32,069 nt of DNA, from assembly GCA_009845995.1 (NCBI GenBank), contig VXYK01000032.1, positions 1-32,069 on the forward strand, given 5' to 3'. Positions 1 through 6,181 of the stretch are shown here, one piece after another; position 1 is the stretch's first letter; every line of letters begins with the position of its first letter. The notes under the pieces are model-generated. The model worked only from the letters and a program-made list of their open reading frames with translations, searched no databases and was not told where the DNA came from. Both the position numbers and the translations under genes were made by a program. This DNA is from Acidimicrobiaceae bacterium. Its GTDB lineage: Bacteria > Actinomycetota > Acidimicrobiia > Acidimicrobiales > Aldehydirespiratoraceae.

Positions 1-276
1 ACCCCTAATCAGGGACCCTCAACCACCCCGCCCCCACGTTTTCGCGAAGGCTCAAGTTGTTCGTGGGAATGGGTGGATGTCTCCAGGCCCCAAGCGCATT
101 CCCACATCTCCAAAGAGATATGCAAGTGGCTTGTCAGGGCCGGAGGCTTCATTCTCGGCGTTGCTCCCACCAGGCTGGCCGCGAGGGTCATCGCGTCCGC
201 GGCTGGCGTGTCATTTGGGGAAATCAATCTTGTGGAAAAGTGCGAGATCAAAGAATCAATTATCCTGCACACTTAG
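1..276 (+). CDS. possible C-terminal end of a truncated CDS, unknown product
   Basis: Reading frame 1 is open from the first base of the window to a TAG at 274-276. The last ~50 residues look protein-like: an amphipathic/hydrophobic stretch (WLVRAGGFILGV...) and third codon positions richer in G/C than the other positions. A GTG at 73 could be an internal start giving 67 aa, but no clear Shine-Dalgarno precedes it, so the CDS may begin outside the window. I recognise no family. Two other frames also stay open here because stops are rare in this high-GC DNA, so this may be chance. The next gene starts 40 nt downstream. Confidence 0.25.
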   Translation, partial: TPNQGPSTTPPPRFREGSSCSWEWVDVSRPQAHSHISKEICKWLVRAGGFILGVAPTRLAARVIASAAGVSFGEINLVEKCEIKESIILHT

Positions 277-316
277 ATCCTGCCATTTTGTGTCCGCAGA
301 AAGGACATTAGAAGAT

Positions 317-598
317 ATGGATGACCACAACAAACCCGGGTTTTTCGCTACACATTTTGACTCGCCTAGCAAAATTCTCAAGCGCCCCATGCGGGATCAC
401 CTGATCTATGTCGCAATTCATTGTGTGATCTTGGCAGTGGCGATCAATACTTCGGATGCCGTCAGTTGGCTCATGCTGGGCGCATCGCTCGCGGGTTTCG
501 CCGTCCTTGTGCTACAGCATTGGCGAAATATGAAGACGCCACAGAAGGCCACCAGCGACCGCAGTTCGAGTTCGCTGAAGCCAGCAAAGCCCAACTAG
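317..598 (+). CDS. small two-helix membrane protein, unknown function
   Basis: A 93-aa protein starting at ATG 317 (MDDHNKPGFF...). An AAGGA-like Shine-Dalgarno lies about 10 nt upstream. The frame is open further upstream to 77, but that extension is arginine- and serine-rich and looks like out-of-frame noise. Residues ~27-45 (HLIYVAIHCVILAVAI) and ~49-67 (VSWLMLGASLAGFAVLVL) form two predicted membrane helices. They are separated by a short polar turn and followed by a Lys/Ser-rich tail. No catalytic motif is visible and I do not recognise the family. It ends 3 nt before the lipoprotein gene, so the two are probably co-transcribed. Confidence 0.5.
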   Translation: MDDHNKPGFFATHFDSPSKILKRPMRDHLIYVAIHCVILAVAINTSDAVSWLMLGASLAGFAVLVLQHWRNMKTPQKATSDRSSSSLKPAKPN

Positions 599-601
599 TT
601 C

Positions 602-868
602 GTGAGCCTGCTTAGGGTTTCGGTGTGCGCGGTTGTGGCGCTAGTCCTGTTGGCCGGTTGCGGCGGCGACGTGGACGCGGGAGCGTGTCGCGATGCCGCG
701 ATCGCGCAAGCGGAGGCAGAGGCCGCGTGGTCGGCGTTGTTTGACGCTCACGCCACAGCGCATGAGACCACTGAGGTACACGAACACCCAGACACAGAAG
801 CTCAACGGATGGCTGCCCGCGTTGATCTGATTGTCGCTACCGAAGCAACGCGAACTGCTTGCGGGTAG
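602..868 (+). CDS. small putative lipoprotein, unknown function
   Basis: An 88-aa product from GTG 602, 3 nt after the preceding stop. The N-terminus is a lipoprotein signal peptide: one Arg, a hydrophobic core (VCAVVALVLLAGC) and a lipobox LAGC with the acylated cysteine at residue 20. The mature part is ~68 aa, Ala/Glu-rich and probably helical, with two further cysteines (residue 29 and the penultimate residue) that could form a disulfide. It would sit on the outer face of the membrane. No family is recognised. The lipobox is the main evidence that this short ORF is real. Confidence 0.5.
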   Translation: MSLLRVSVCAVVALVLLAGCGGDVDAGACRDAAIAQAEAEAAWSALFDAHATAHETTEVHEHPDTEAQRMAARVDLIVATEATRTACG

Positions 869-882
869 CTGAACGCCAAAGG

Positions 883-990
883 TACGGGGTCCCCCAAAGG
901 GGTCCGGTTGAGAAAAAGTCGAACCCCCACCCCCGATAGGTTTTCCATGAAGGGCGTCGGGGTGGGAGTTCGACATCCCCAATTTGGCCA
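883..990. other. structured non-coding region with a long inverted repeat
   Basis: No convincing gene lies between 869 and 1042. Two hairpin-forming elements follow each other. Near 887-906 a C-run and a G-run (CCCCC AAA GGGG) can pair imperfectly. Then an ~18-bp inverted repeat has arms at 918-936 (GTCGAACCCCCACCCCCGA) and 957-974 (TCGGGGTGGGAGTTCGAC) around a 20-nt loop. A third small palindrome, GCCAACTTGGC, lies near 988-998. The position just after the lipoprotein stop fits a terminator, but the arms are longer than needed and no clean T-run follows. It could be a structured RNA, a dispersed repeat or a protein-binding site. Confidence 0.45.
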
Positions 991-1042
991 ACTTGGCTGA
1001 GGTTCTCCCTGTTGAATTGGCACCTCGATAAGGAGGTATGCC

Positions 1043-1105
1043 ATGTCAATGACAGAACAAGACAGTCCGCCGTGGAGGTCTCGTCTGCGGGTAGGCTCCA
1101 TCTGA
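1043..1105 (+). CDS. 20-codon small ORF with perfect Shine-Dalgarno
   Basis: ATG at 1043 is preceded by AAGGAGGT at 1030-1037, one of the strongest ribosome-binding sites in the window, with a 5-nt spacer. The ORF reads MSMTEQDSPPWRSRLRVGSI and stops at TGA 1103-1105. It is too short to classify. The second half is basic (RSRLRVG). The stop codon overlaps the first arm of a perfect 9-bp hairpin. This may be a genuine microprotein or a leader peptide, but no downstream + strand gene exists for it to control. Confidence 0.4.
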   Translation: MSMTEQDSPPWRSRLRVGSI

Positions 1106-1124
1106 GGCCGCGGTTCGCGGCCTC
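1104..1124 (+). terminator. perfect 9-bp GC-rich hairpin after the small ORF
   Basis: Arms GAGGCCGCG (1104-1112) and CGCGGCCTC (1116-1124) with a GTT loop. It begins at the small ORF's stop codon and lies 22 nt before the 3' end of the convergent PIN-toxin gene. No T-tract follows, so it is an intrinsic-terminator-like hairpin without the U-run. It could end transcripts from either strand. Confidence 0.5.
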
Positions 1125-1146
1125 GACGCTGCCAACGCTCTAGCTG

Positions 1147-1500
1147 TCAGTAGGTTTCGAAGCGGGCGTTGAGGCTCGACATGTCGTCGGGATCCGCCGT
1201 GAGGATGAAGGTGCCAAGACGCTCCGCGACGACGGCGAGGTGCGCGTCGACGACATCGGAGGTTTCAGTTTCAGCGAGTCTGCGGCCGATGGTCACCGAC
1301 TCGTCGAGGGAGTGGATCTCGAAGTGGCGGACGGCCCGCGCCAGGTTCGCCTGCCGTGTTGGCTGCCGCCATACTTGGGCGAGGACTGGATGGGTCGTGT
1401 GCAGTTCGTCGCCGCGCTCAGTAGCTCTCTTGATCAGTGCCCAGAGCCGGGAATTCGGGTTGTCGCCGTCGACGATGAACGGACCCGCGTCGATGATCAA
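1147..1500 (-). CDS. PIN-domain toxin (VapC-like ribonuclease) of a type II TA module
   Basis: A 117-aa PIN-fold protein, predicted to be a Mg2+-dependent RNase toxin. I take TTG 1500 as start. It overlaps the antitoxin stop (TTGA), has AAGGAG 8 nt upstream, and places LIIDAG at the N-terminus as in the family. Visible acidic residues are D4 (IIDAG), D82 and D85 (TSDVVDAH) and D103 (TADPDD). Where many VapC proteins have Glu in the first helix region, this one has Gln42 in VLAQVW. I recall the same VLAQ-W pattern in a PIN subfamily, so this need not mean inactivity. An upstream in-frame ATG at 1539 would add an Arg/Pro-rich stretch inside the antitoxin gene and is less likely. Confidence 0.75.
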   Translation of the reverse strand: MIIDAGPFIVDGDNPNSRLWALIKRATERGDELHTTHPVLAQVWRQPTRQANLARAVRHFEIHSLDESVTIGRRLAETETSDVVDAHLAVVAERLGTFILTADPDDMSSLNARFETY

Positions 1501-1742
1501 CGGTCGACTCCTTGGCGGTCGAGAACCGCGTCGGCCCATTCAAGGTGCTCACGGTCGATGGGACCTTGGTCTGCTTCCCAGGATGCAATCATATCCAGCA
1601 CAGCCTGCCTGCTCCGGCGGCGCTTTACCTCGGCGAGAAGGGACCTCTTGATGGCGAGCTTCTTTGTGCCATCGATAGCAACCAACTCAGCGAGGGCCGC
1701 TTCCATATCGTCGTCGAAGTTGATAGTCGTCTTTGTAGCCAT
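1497..1742 (-). CDS. antitoxin of the first TA module (RHH-like)
   Basis: An 81-aa protein starting MATKTTINFDDDMEAALAEL, a pattern typical of ribbon-helix-helix antitoxins: a short N-terminal beta strand, then an alpha helix. The middle (KKLAIKRSLLAEVKRRR) is strongly basic. The C-terminus (DQGPIDREHLEWADAVLDR) is acidic and probably wraps and neutralises the toxin. Its stop overlaps the TTG start of the PIN toxin, giving translational coupling in the usual antitoxin-first order. An AT-rich inverted repeat overlaps the start codon, suggesting autorepression. Confidence 0.7.
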   Translation of the reverse strand: MATKTTINFDDDMEAALAELVAIDGTKKLAIKRSLLAEVKRRRSRQAVLDMIASWEADQGPIDREHLEWADAVLDRQGVDR

Positions 1743-1773
1743 ACTTATATGGTAATTTAAGCGTATATGTATG
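1740..1773 (-). promoter_or_regulatory. probable autoregulatory operator/promoter of TA module 1
   Basis: Inverted repeat with arms CATACTTATA (1740-1749) and TATATGTATG (1764-1773), 9 of 10 positions matching, separated by an AT-rich 14-nt spacer. One arm includes the antitoxin start codon. The stretch is far more AT-rich than its surroundings. A palindrome at the promoter is the usual operator layout for RHH antitoxins. Binding is inferred. Confidence 0.5.
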
Positions 1774-1821
1774 GCAACTGGGAGTTGTCAGTTCGCAGCC
1801 GTTGGCGCGTCAGCGACCCTC

Positions 1822-2217
1822 TCAGTCGTTCTGCAGTTCGGGGAAGTAACTCGCGTAGAAGCCGCGGTCTCGTGTCAGGAAGGTTTCCGCCGCGGTCATC
1901 GCATGTGCGCCGATCAGGAAGTCGGTGATGATTCGCTGTCGCGGCCCGCCGGTTCGCCGGTAGCGCTGCCAGCGCTGCCCTGCTTCGTAGGCGATTGCGG
2001 TGGTGATCGTCGACGGTGACACATTGATCTGTTGCAACGCCCTGTCCAACTCGGCCCGGTCATCGAACGCCGGCACGAGTTCGGCGTACACGATGTCGCA
2101 GATGATGACGGCGCCTGCGTCGTACGCGCTGCGCAAACGCTCCAGTGACTCCGAACCGTGCCGCTCATCGGCCCCGAATACGTCCAGCAGGACGTTCGTG
2201 TCGACAGCGGTGATCAT
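1822..2217 (-). CDS. vapC: VapC-like PIN-domain ribonuclease toxin
   Basis: A 131-aa PIN protein with the classical acidic set: D6 in AVDTNVLLD, E46 in YAELVPAF, D99 in IITDFLIGAHA and D117 in LTRDRGFY. These form the Mg2+ site of VapC RNases, which typically cleave tRNA or rRNA. ATG 2217 overlaps the antitoxin stop by 4 nt, giving translational coupling. It ends 80 nt from the promoter side of the first TA module, so the two modules are in tandem on the same strand. All four acidic residues are intact, so it should be active. Confidence 0.88.
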   Translation of the reverse strand: MITAVDTNVLLDVFGADERHGSESLERLRSAYDAGAVIICDIVYAELVPAFDDRAELDRALQQINVSPSTITTAIAYEAGQRWQRYRRTGGPRQRIITDFLIGAHAMTAAETFLTRDRGFYASYFPELQND

Positions 2218-2429
2218 TGCCCGCGGATCTCTTCGATGTAGTCGTCGGTGTTCACGGCGCCACTGAGGATGCCGTAGACGCCCTCAACAGGATGAGCCAC
2301 GGACGAGCGCTTCTGGATGAGCAGGCCCTCTTCGACGGGAGTGATCTCAACCTCGACATCGCGGTTCAAACCAAAGCGGTCCCTCAGTCGCTTTGGGATC
2401 GTGATCTGGCCTCGTTCGGAGATACGCAT
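2214..2429 (-). CDS. vapB: AbrB/MazE-type antitoxin (VapB)
   Basis: A 71-aa protein beginning MRISERGQITIPKRLRDRFG, the hallmark of the SpoVT/AbrB swapped-hairpin DNA-binding domain (S-x-K/R-GQ-ITIPK-x-LR). The C-terminal ~30 residues are acidic (NTDDYIEEIRGQ) and likely occupy the toxin active-site groove. It overlaps the vapC start by 4 nt. Its DNA-binding domain differs from the RHH-like antitoxin of the neighbouring module, so the two systems are not recent duplicates. Confidence 0.88.
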   Translation of the reverse strand: MRISERGQITIPKRLRDRFGLNRDVEVEITPVEEGLLIQKRSSVAHPVEGVYGILSGAVNTDDYIEEIRGQ

Positions 2430-2436
2430 GATTTCC

Positions 2437-2473
2437 CTAGTATGAATTACGGACTTTGATTTTCATATCCTAG
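2437..2473 (-). promoter_or_regulatory. candidate operator of TA module 2
   Basis: Imperfect inverted repeat upstream of the AbrB-type antitoxin: CTAGTATGAA (2437-2446) and TTCATATCCTAG (2462-2473), which pair except for a 2-nt bulge. The first arm begins 8 nt from the antitoxin start codon. It is AT-rich against a GC-rich background. The role as an autorepression site is inferred from position. Confidence 0.4.
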
Positions 2474-2532
2474 CGCGACCGTACGCGTAGACAAGTGTTG
2501 ATGTCTCAACCCATAACCGCAGCGGCTGGTTG

Positions 2533-4344
2533 TCAGTCGGCAGCGCCGGGCGCGGTGGCGGGTTCTAGGGGGGTGATGTGGACGGTCACGACGTCGAGAT
2601 CGTGGTACTGCTGGTGGAAGACCTCTGAAGCGTGATGTTGGAGCATCCGCAAAGAGATGTCTCGTTCGAGCGGCAGTCCGGGGTTCTGGGAGGCGAGCAC
2701 CGAGAGCCGATCCTCGAGGTTCTCCTCGTTCGCTGCGGCGACGAACTCGAGCACTGCATGTCCGTCCTGTTTGCTGGCTGTCAAGCGCAGAGAGCGACGG
2801 ACATCCTCGTCCTCGTCGACTCCATCGGCGAACTCGTCACCGTCGAGCAGTGTGAGCAGAGTCTCCTCAGCGACCGCGTCGAGCCGATGCGCCATGGCGT
2901 CGTCCCAACGGTTTCGATTCGAGAAGTCCTTGAGGAACTCGCGGATGCGCGGGAGTTCGGACACCGACAGCTGCGAACGGAAGCGTTTGCGCCTGGAACC
3001 CGTAAGTTCGGTGAACAGGGTCAAGGCAATCGCGGTGAGACCACCCGTGGTCATGCCGTTCTCGAAGAAACCGCCGGCGAACCCCTCAAGGTATTCGGGG
3101 AAAATCTCACCGCCCTGGAAACCGACACCGATCCAGAACGAAACACCGGCGATCAGACTTCGGCGATAGTCGTTGGCATCCTCAACCACCATCCTCATAC
3201 CGACCACGAACAGCAGTGCCAGCAGCACGGTTACGTATGCGGCGACCACCGCGTCGGGTATTGCTAGCACCAGCGCCAAAACCTTGGGAAGGAAGGCCAT
3301 CACCACGAACGAGATGCCGATGGCCACACCGACACGGCGGGCCGCGACACCGGTTAACTCGGTGATGGAGATGCTGGTCGAATAAGTCGTGTTCGGCATC
3401 GTGCCCGCGATCCCCGACAGCAAGTTGCCGGTGCCGTCGGCGGCCACGGCACCCTGGACAGATCGATAGTCGACGGCGCGGGGTCTACGCCAGGACACCC
3501 GTTGAATAGCCACCGAGTCGCCGATCGTCTCAACCGCGCCGATCAGTGTGACGAACACGAAGGCGGGCAGCAGGCTCCAGAAATCACCGCCGAAGCCGAG
3601 GTCGTAGCCCGGCCAACCGCCGTCGGGCAGACCGATCCATGACGCGTCGGCCACTTGGCCAGTGTCATAGATTCCGAACATCGCAGCCACCATCGATCCG
3701 GCAGCGATACCGATGACCGGCGCCCACAGACGCATGCTGCGGGTGGCGGTCAGCGCGATGACGATGATCACGCCTATTGCGACAAGGGCACTTGCCGGTG
3801 CGCTCCACGACGACTTGCCCTCAGGCGAAACTGTCACCATGTCGAAAACGAGGGGCATCACCGTCACGGCGATGAGCATGACGACGGTGCCTGCAACGGT
3901 GGGAGTGAGCAAGCGCCGAAAGATCGACAGTTTTGCCGCCAACAGGAACTGGAAGAACGATGAGGCGATGACCAGCGTGGCGAGCAGACCAGGTCCGCCC
4001 TTTTGAATCGCGGTGACGCACACTGCGATGAACGCACCGGACGTGCCCATCAGCAGCACGTAACCCGAACCGATTCGACCGACGCGCACCGCCTGCAGAA
4101 TGGTGCTGATCCCGCTGATCGCTGCGGCAGCAAACACAGCCCATCCCAGGTACTCATCGGTACCACCGGCAGCCCTGATCACGATGGCAGGTGTTAGTAC
4201 GATTCCGGCGATAGCCAATATGGCGAACTGCAAGCCGAGACCCGCCGTCAGCGCCACCGGTGGCTTGTCGTCGGCTTCGTAGCGGATGTTCCTTTGCGTG
4301 TTGGATGCGTCGTTCTGCATCGGGCGATTGTTGCCGCGAGACAT
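2533..4344 (-). CDS. NCS2-family nucleobase (xanthine/uracil-type) permease with C-terminal extension
   Basis: A 603-aa integral membrane symporter. Residues ~30-448 form the NCS2 transport domain. The TM8 signature VETIGD contains the family's substrate-binding acidic residue (E272). The TM10 region NTTYSTSISITELTGVAARR (318-337) matches the NCS2 pattern N-T-x-(F/Y)...LTGVA-R. The substrate (uracil, xanthine or urate) cannot be assigned by eye. Residues ~449-603 are an extra cytosolic part: a basic linker, a helix DAVAEETLLTLL, an acidic loop (DEFADGVDEDEDV) and alternating strands and helices. This resembles a degenerate GHKL/anti-sigma-type ATPase fold and is atypical for the family. The alternative start at ATG 4320 is possible. 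The gene lies 37 nt after the membrane protein gene on the same strand. Confidence 0.88.
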   Translation of the reverse strand: MSRGNNRPMQNDASNTQRNIRYEADDKPPVALTAGLGLQFAILAIAGIVLTPAIVIRAAGGTDEYLGWAVFAAAAISGISTILQAVRVGRIGSGYVLLMGTSGAFIAVCVTAIQKGGPGLLATLVIASSFFQFLLAAKLSIFRRLLTPTVAGTVVMLIAVTVMPLVFDMVTVSPEGKSSWSAPASALVAIGVIIVIALTATRSMRLWAPVIGIAAGSMVAAMFGIYDTGQVADASWIGLPDGGWPGYDLGFGGDFWSLLPAFVFVTLIGAVETIGDSVAIQRVSWRRPRAVDYRSVQGAVAADGTGNLLSGIAGTMPNTTYSTSISITELTGVAARRVGVAIGISFVVMAFLPKVLALVLAIPDAVVAAYVTVLLALLFVVGMRMVVEDANDYRRSLIAGVSFWIGVGFQGGEIFPEYLEGFAGGFFENGMTTGGLTAIALTLFTELTGSRRKRFRSQLSVSELPRIREFLKDFSNRNRWDDAMAHRLDAVAEETLLTLLDGDEFADGVDEDEDVRRSLRLTASKQDGHAVLEFVAAANEENLEDRLSVLASQNPGLPLERDISLRMLQHHASEVFHQQYHDLDVVTVHITPLEPATAPGAAD

Positions 4345-4381
4345 ATGTCGATCAAGACATAGCGGTAAGAGGTCTCTGTGA

Positions 4382-5278
4382 TCAGGCGATGTTGATGCCG
4401 CGCTGATTTGCGTGGCGCATCACATCGGCGGGGCGGGACGGGGAGATCAGCAGTGACCGCACCTGGCGTTCATGGGTGGTCTTTCGCCCGGTGACCAGCG
4501 GCAGGGTCACGGTGGAGTGCAGCTTCAACTCTAGGGCCAGGCCGAGCGCCGAAGCCGTGAGGTCGGTTGCGCTTGTGTCGGCATCAGCTGGACCCAAACC
4601 GACGATCTCCCGTCGGGCGAACAGGACCGGTTCGCGCAAGACGGTCCGATCGTGAAGCACTAATCCGTTCGGCACCAACACGATGAAACGGCCGGTGAGT
4701 CTGTAGAGAGCGTTGAAAGCCAGCGCCGCGAGCGGCACTCCGATCACGGTCGCCACCGCTCCCGCCAACCAGCGCTGATCAACCAACAAGATCGGTCCGA
4801 CTGTCGAACCACCGATCACCACAGCCCACGCCGGCACGACCAGGACCACCAACACTGGCCCGGGAGGCCGAAGGGCGAAGCGTCGCTCGTCTCCGTAGCT
4901 GGCACCGTCGATGAAGCTGTCGGCCACCCCGGGGGCAAGCACCGCCGCGGTAACGGCAAGGCTGCCAACGATCCCAATAACTGCGAGGGTCGTGTCCTGG
5001 GATTCGATTGCGGCCCAGACGGCGACCGGGAGGGTGCCGGCGGTTCCGATCCGGGCGACCGCGAGGGTCACCGGAAGACGCGCTACCAGCGAGATCAGAA
5101 CCCCCAGCCAACCCAGCCAACTCGCCAAGGTGACAATGCCGCTGAAGGAGTCCGAAGCTCCACCCAACCCGTCGCTCAGCAACGGCCCCAACAGGAACGG
5201 CTGCACGATCCAAAGCCCGGTTGCCAGCCAGCACAATCGCTGTGCAGCCGTGGCAGCCTGGACACGTCGGAGCAGCAT
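4382..5278 (-). CDS. multi-pass membrane protein with C-terminal PH-like domain, unknown function
   Basis: A 298-aa protein. The first ~200 residues hold about six hydrophobic segments (e.g. LCWLATGLWIVQPFLLGPLL; VLVVLVVPAWAVVIGGSTV; LAGAVATVIGVPLAALAFNA). Residues ~205-298 form a soluble beta-rich part (FIVLVPNGLVLHDRTVLREP... RREIVGLGPA...) resembling a bacterial PH-like domain. This layout recurs in uncharacterised actinobacterial membrane proteins. No catalytic motif is visible. It sits between the selenoprotein gene (51-nt gap) and the NCS2 permease gene (37-nt gap), all on the minus strand, so co-transcription is possible. Confidence 0.7.
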   Translation of the reverse strand: MLLRRVQAATAAQRLCWLATGLWIVQPFLLGPLLSDGLGGASDSFSGIVTLASWLGWLGVLISLVARLPVTLAVARIGTAGTLPVAVWAAIESQDTTLAVIGIVGSLAVTAAVLAPGVADSFIDGASYGDERRFALRPPGPVLVVLVVPAWAVVIGGSTVGPILLVDQRWLAGAVATVIGVPLAALAFNALYRLTGRFIVLVPNGLVLHDRTVLREPVLFARREIVGLGPADADTSATDLTASALGLALELKLHSTVTLPLVTGRKTTHERQVRSLLISPSRPADVMRHANQRGINIA

Positions 5279-5329
5279 CTCAAGCTAGGCAGTCAGAGTC
5301 GGTACACCCGAGGCGGTAGCACAGCTCAA

Positions 5330-6181
5330 TCACGATGGCGTATCCAGTCGGGGGTCTTCAATATCGACACTGAAACCACGGCCGAGCACTGAATCCACCC
5401 GGCGTTGAAACATCGGCATCAGCATTGTCGATGGCATGACGCATTGCGCGCACGCTTCATCGGGGATGTGGAGCCGAAAGGTGATTTGCGTGCCCGACCG
5501 ATGTCCGCTGAGATCCGCACCGTCGCTGTGCAGGCCTGCCGCGAGATCTTCGACGAGATCGTCGAAATCAACCACGGATCCAGCCTCTTCAGCCGCAGCG
5601 GGCGAAAATCGGCCGACAGATGTTCTCGACGACGAAGCGGCTTCGTCGATGAGGGGCCCATCGACGAGGTGGCTTTCCACAGCTGGGGTGATCATGTCGG
5701 CGAGCGCAAGGGTTTGTTCCATCGAGAGGCTGGTAACGGGGTGAGCCACGGTTACGAAGGGGTAGTCGACGTAACCTCGAAGTTCAGCCATGGCCAAGCC
5801 GGTGGAGCGGAACGGTTCGGTGAGGATCGGCACGGCGGGGAGTTGAAGGTCTTCGAATTGCACAGCGTCGAGCACACTGCCCGACGAGCAACTGCCTCAA
5901 TCGCCGATCGCGGCGATGATGGCGGTCGCGCCCTTGGTCAACTTCTCGATCTGCTCCGGGGCCGCCGGGAAGGCGGAATTGGGTTTTGTCACGAGGATCG
6001 TGTCGCGGATCCGGTACTTGGCGCAGAGGTTGTCGGCGATGCGTTCGAGGATCTCGCGGCCGTGCGTCTTGCCGTTGTTGATGAGCCCGATCACGGCGCC
6101 GTCCAGAGTTGCCGGTCGGGCGGCAAGTCGGCGCTCACTGATGGCTGGGCCGACTGTTGGGTCGATCAGCGTGACAGTCAT
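5330..6181 (-). CDS. UGSC-family selenoprotein, in-frame UGA = selenocysteine 95
   Basis: A 283-codon gene read through an in-frame TGA at 5899-5897. The 94-aa upstream part ends ...TAIIAAIGD, the UGA follows, then GSCSSGSVLDAVQFEDL continues in the same frame, giving the U-G-S-C motif that names this (seleno)protein family. Sec95 and Cys98 form a UxxC redox pair analogous to CxxC. A hairpin with GU in its loop begins 10 nt after the UGA, as bacterial SECIS elements do. The N-terminal half (VIGLINNGKTHGREILERIA) and the segment after the motif (PAVPILTEPFRSTGLAMAEL) are typical of the family. Residues ~175-283 are an extension with an acidic linker and a second pair, Cys244-x-x-Cys247 (ACAQCVMP). 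The ATG start overlaps the upstream partner's stop (ATGA). The exact reaction is unknown; a thiol/selenol redox role is inferred. A standard caller would split this gene in two. Confidence 0.88.
5866..5899 (-). promoter_or_regulatory. UGA selenocysteine codon with bacterial SECIS-like hairpin
   Basis: On the minus strand the UGA occupies 5899-5897. Ten nucleotides (5896-5887) follow, then CGUCGGGC (5886-5879), loop AGUGU (5878-5874) and GCUCGACG (5873-5866). The 8-bp stem is fully paired, with one G-U wobble, and the 5-nt apical loop contains GU. The spacing and loop match what is known of minimal bacterial SECIS elements bound by SelB (about 11 nt after the UGA, GU in the loop). It lies inside the coding sequence, as in other bacterial selenoprotein genes. 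Confidence 0.82.

Noticed and set aside
957..998. tRNA-like T-arm (GGGAGTTCGACATCCC) suggesting a tRNA gene
   Set aside because: The T-stem pairing is off by position, and no acceptor, D or anticodon arms can be built around it.
5897..5899. UGA read as a genuine stop or nonsense mutation (pseudogene or two separate genes)
   Set aside because: The frame is open on both sides, the joined motif is UGSC, a SECIS-like hairpin is correctly spaced, and the downstream fragment has no ribosome-binding site of its own before its GTG.
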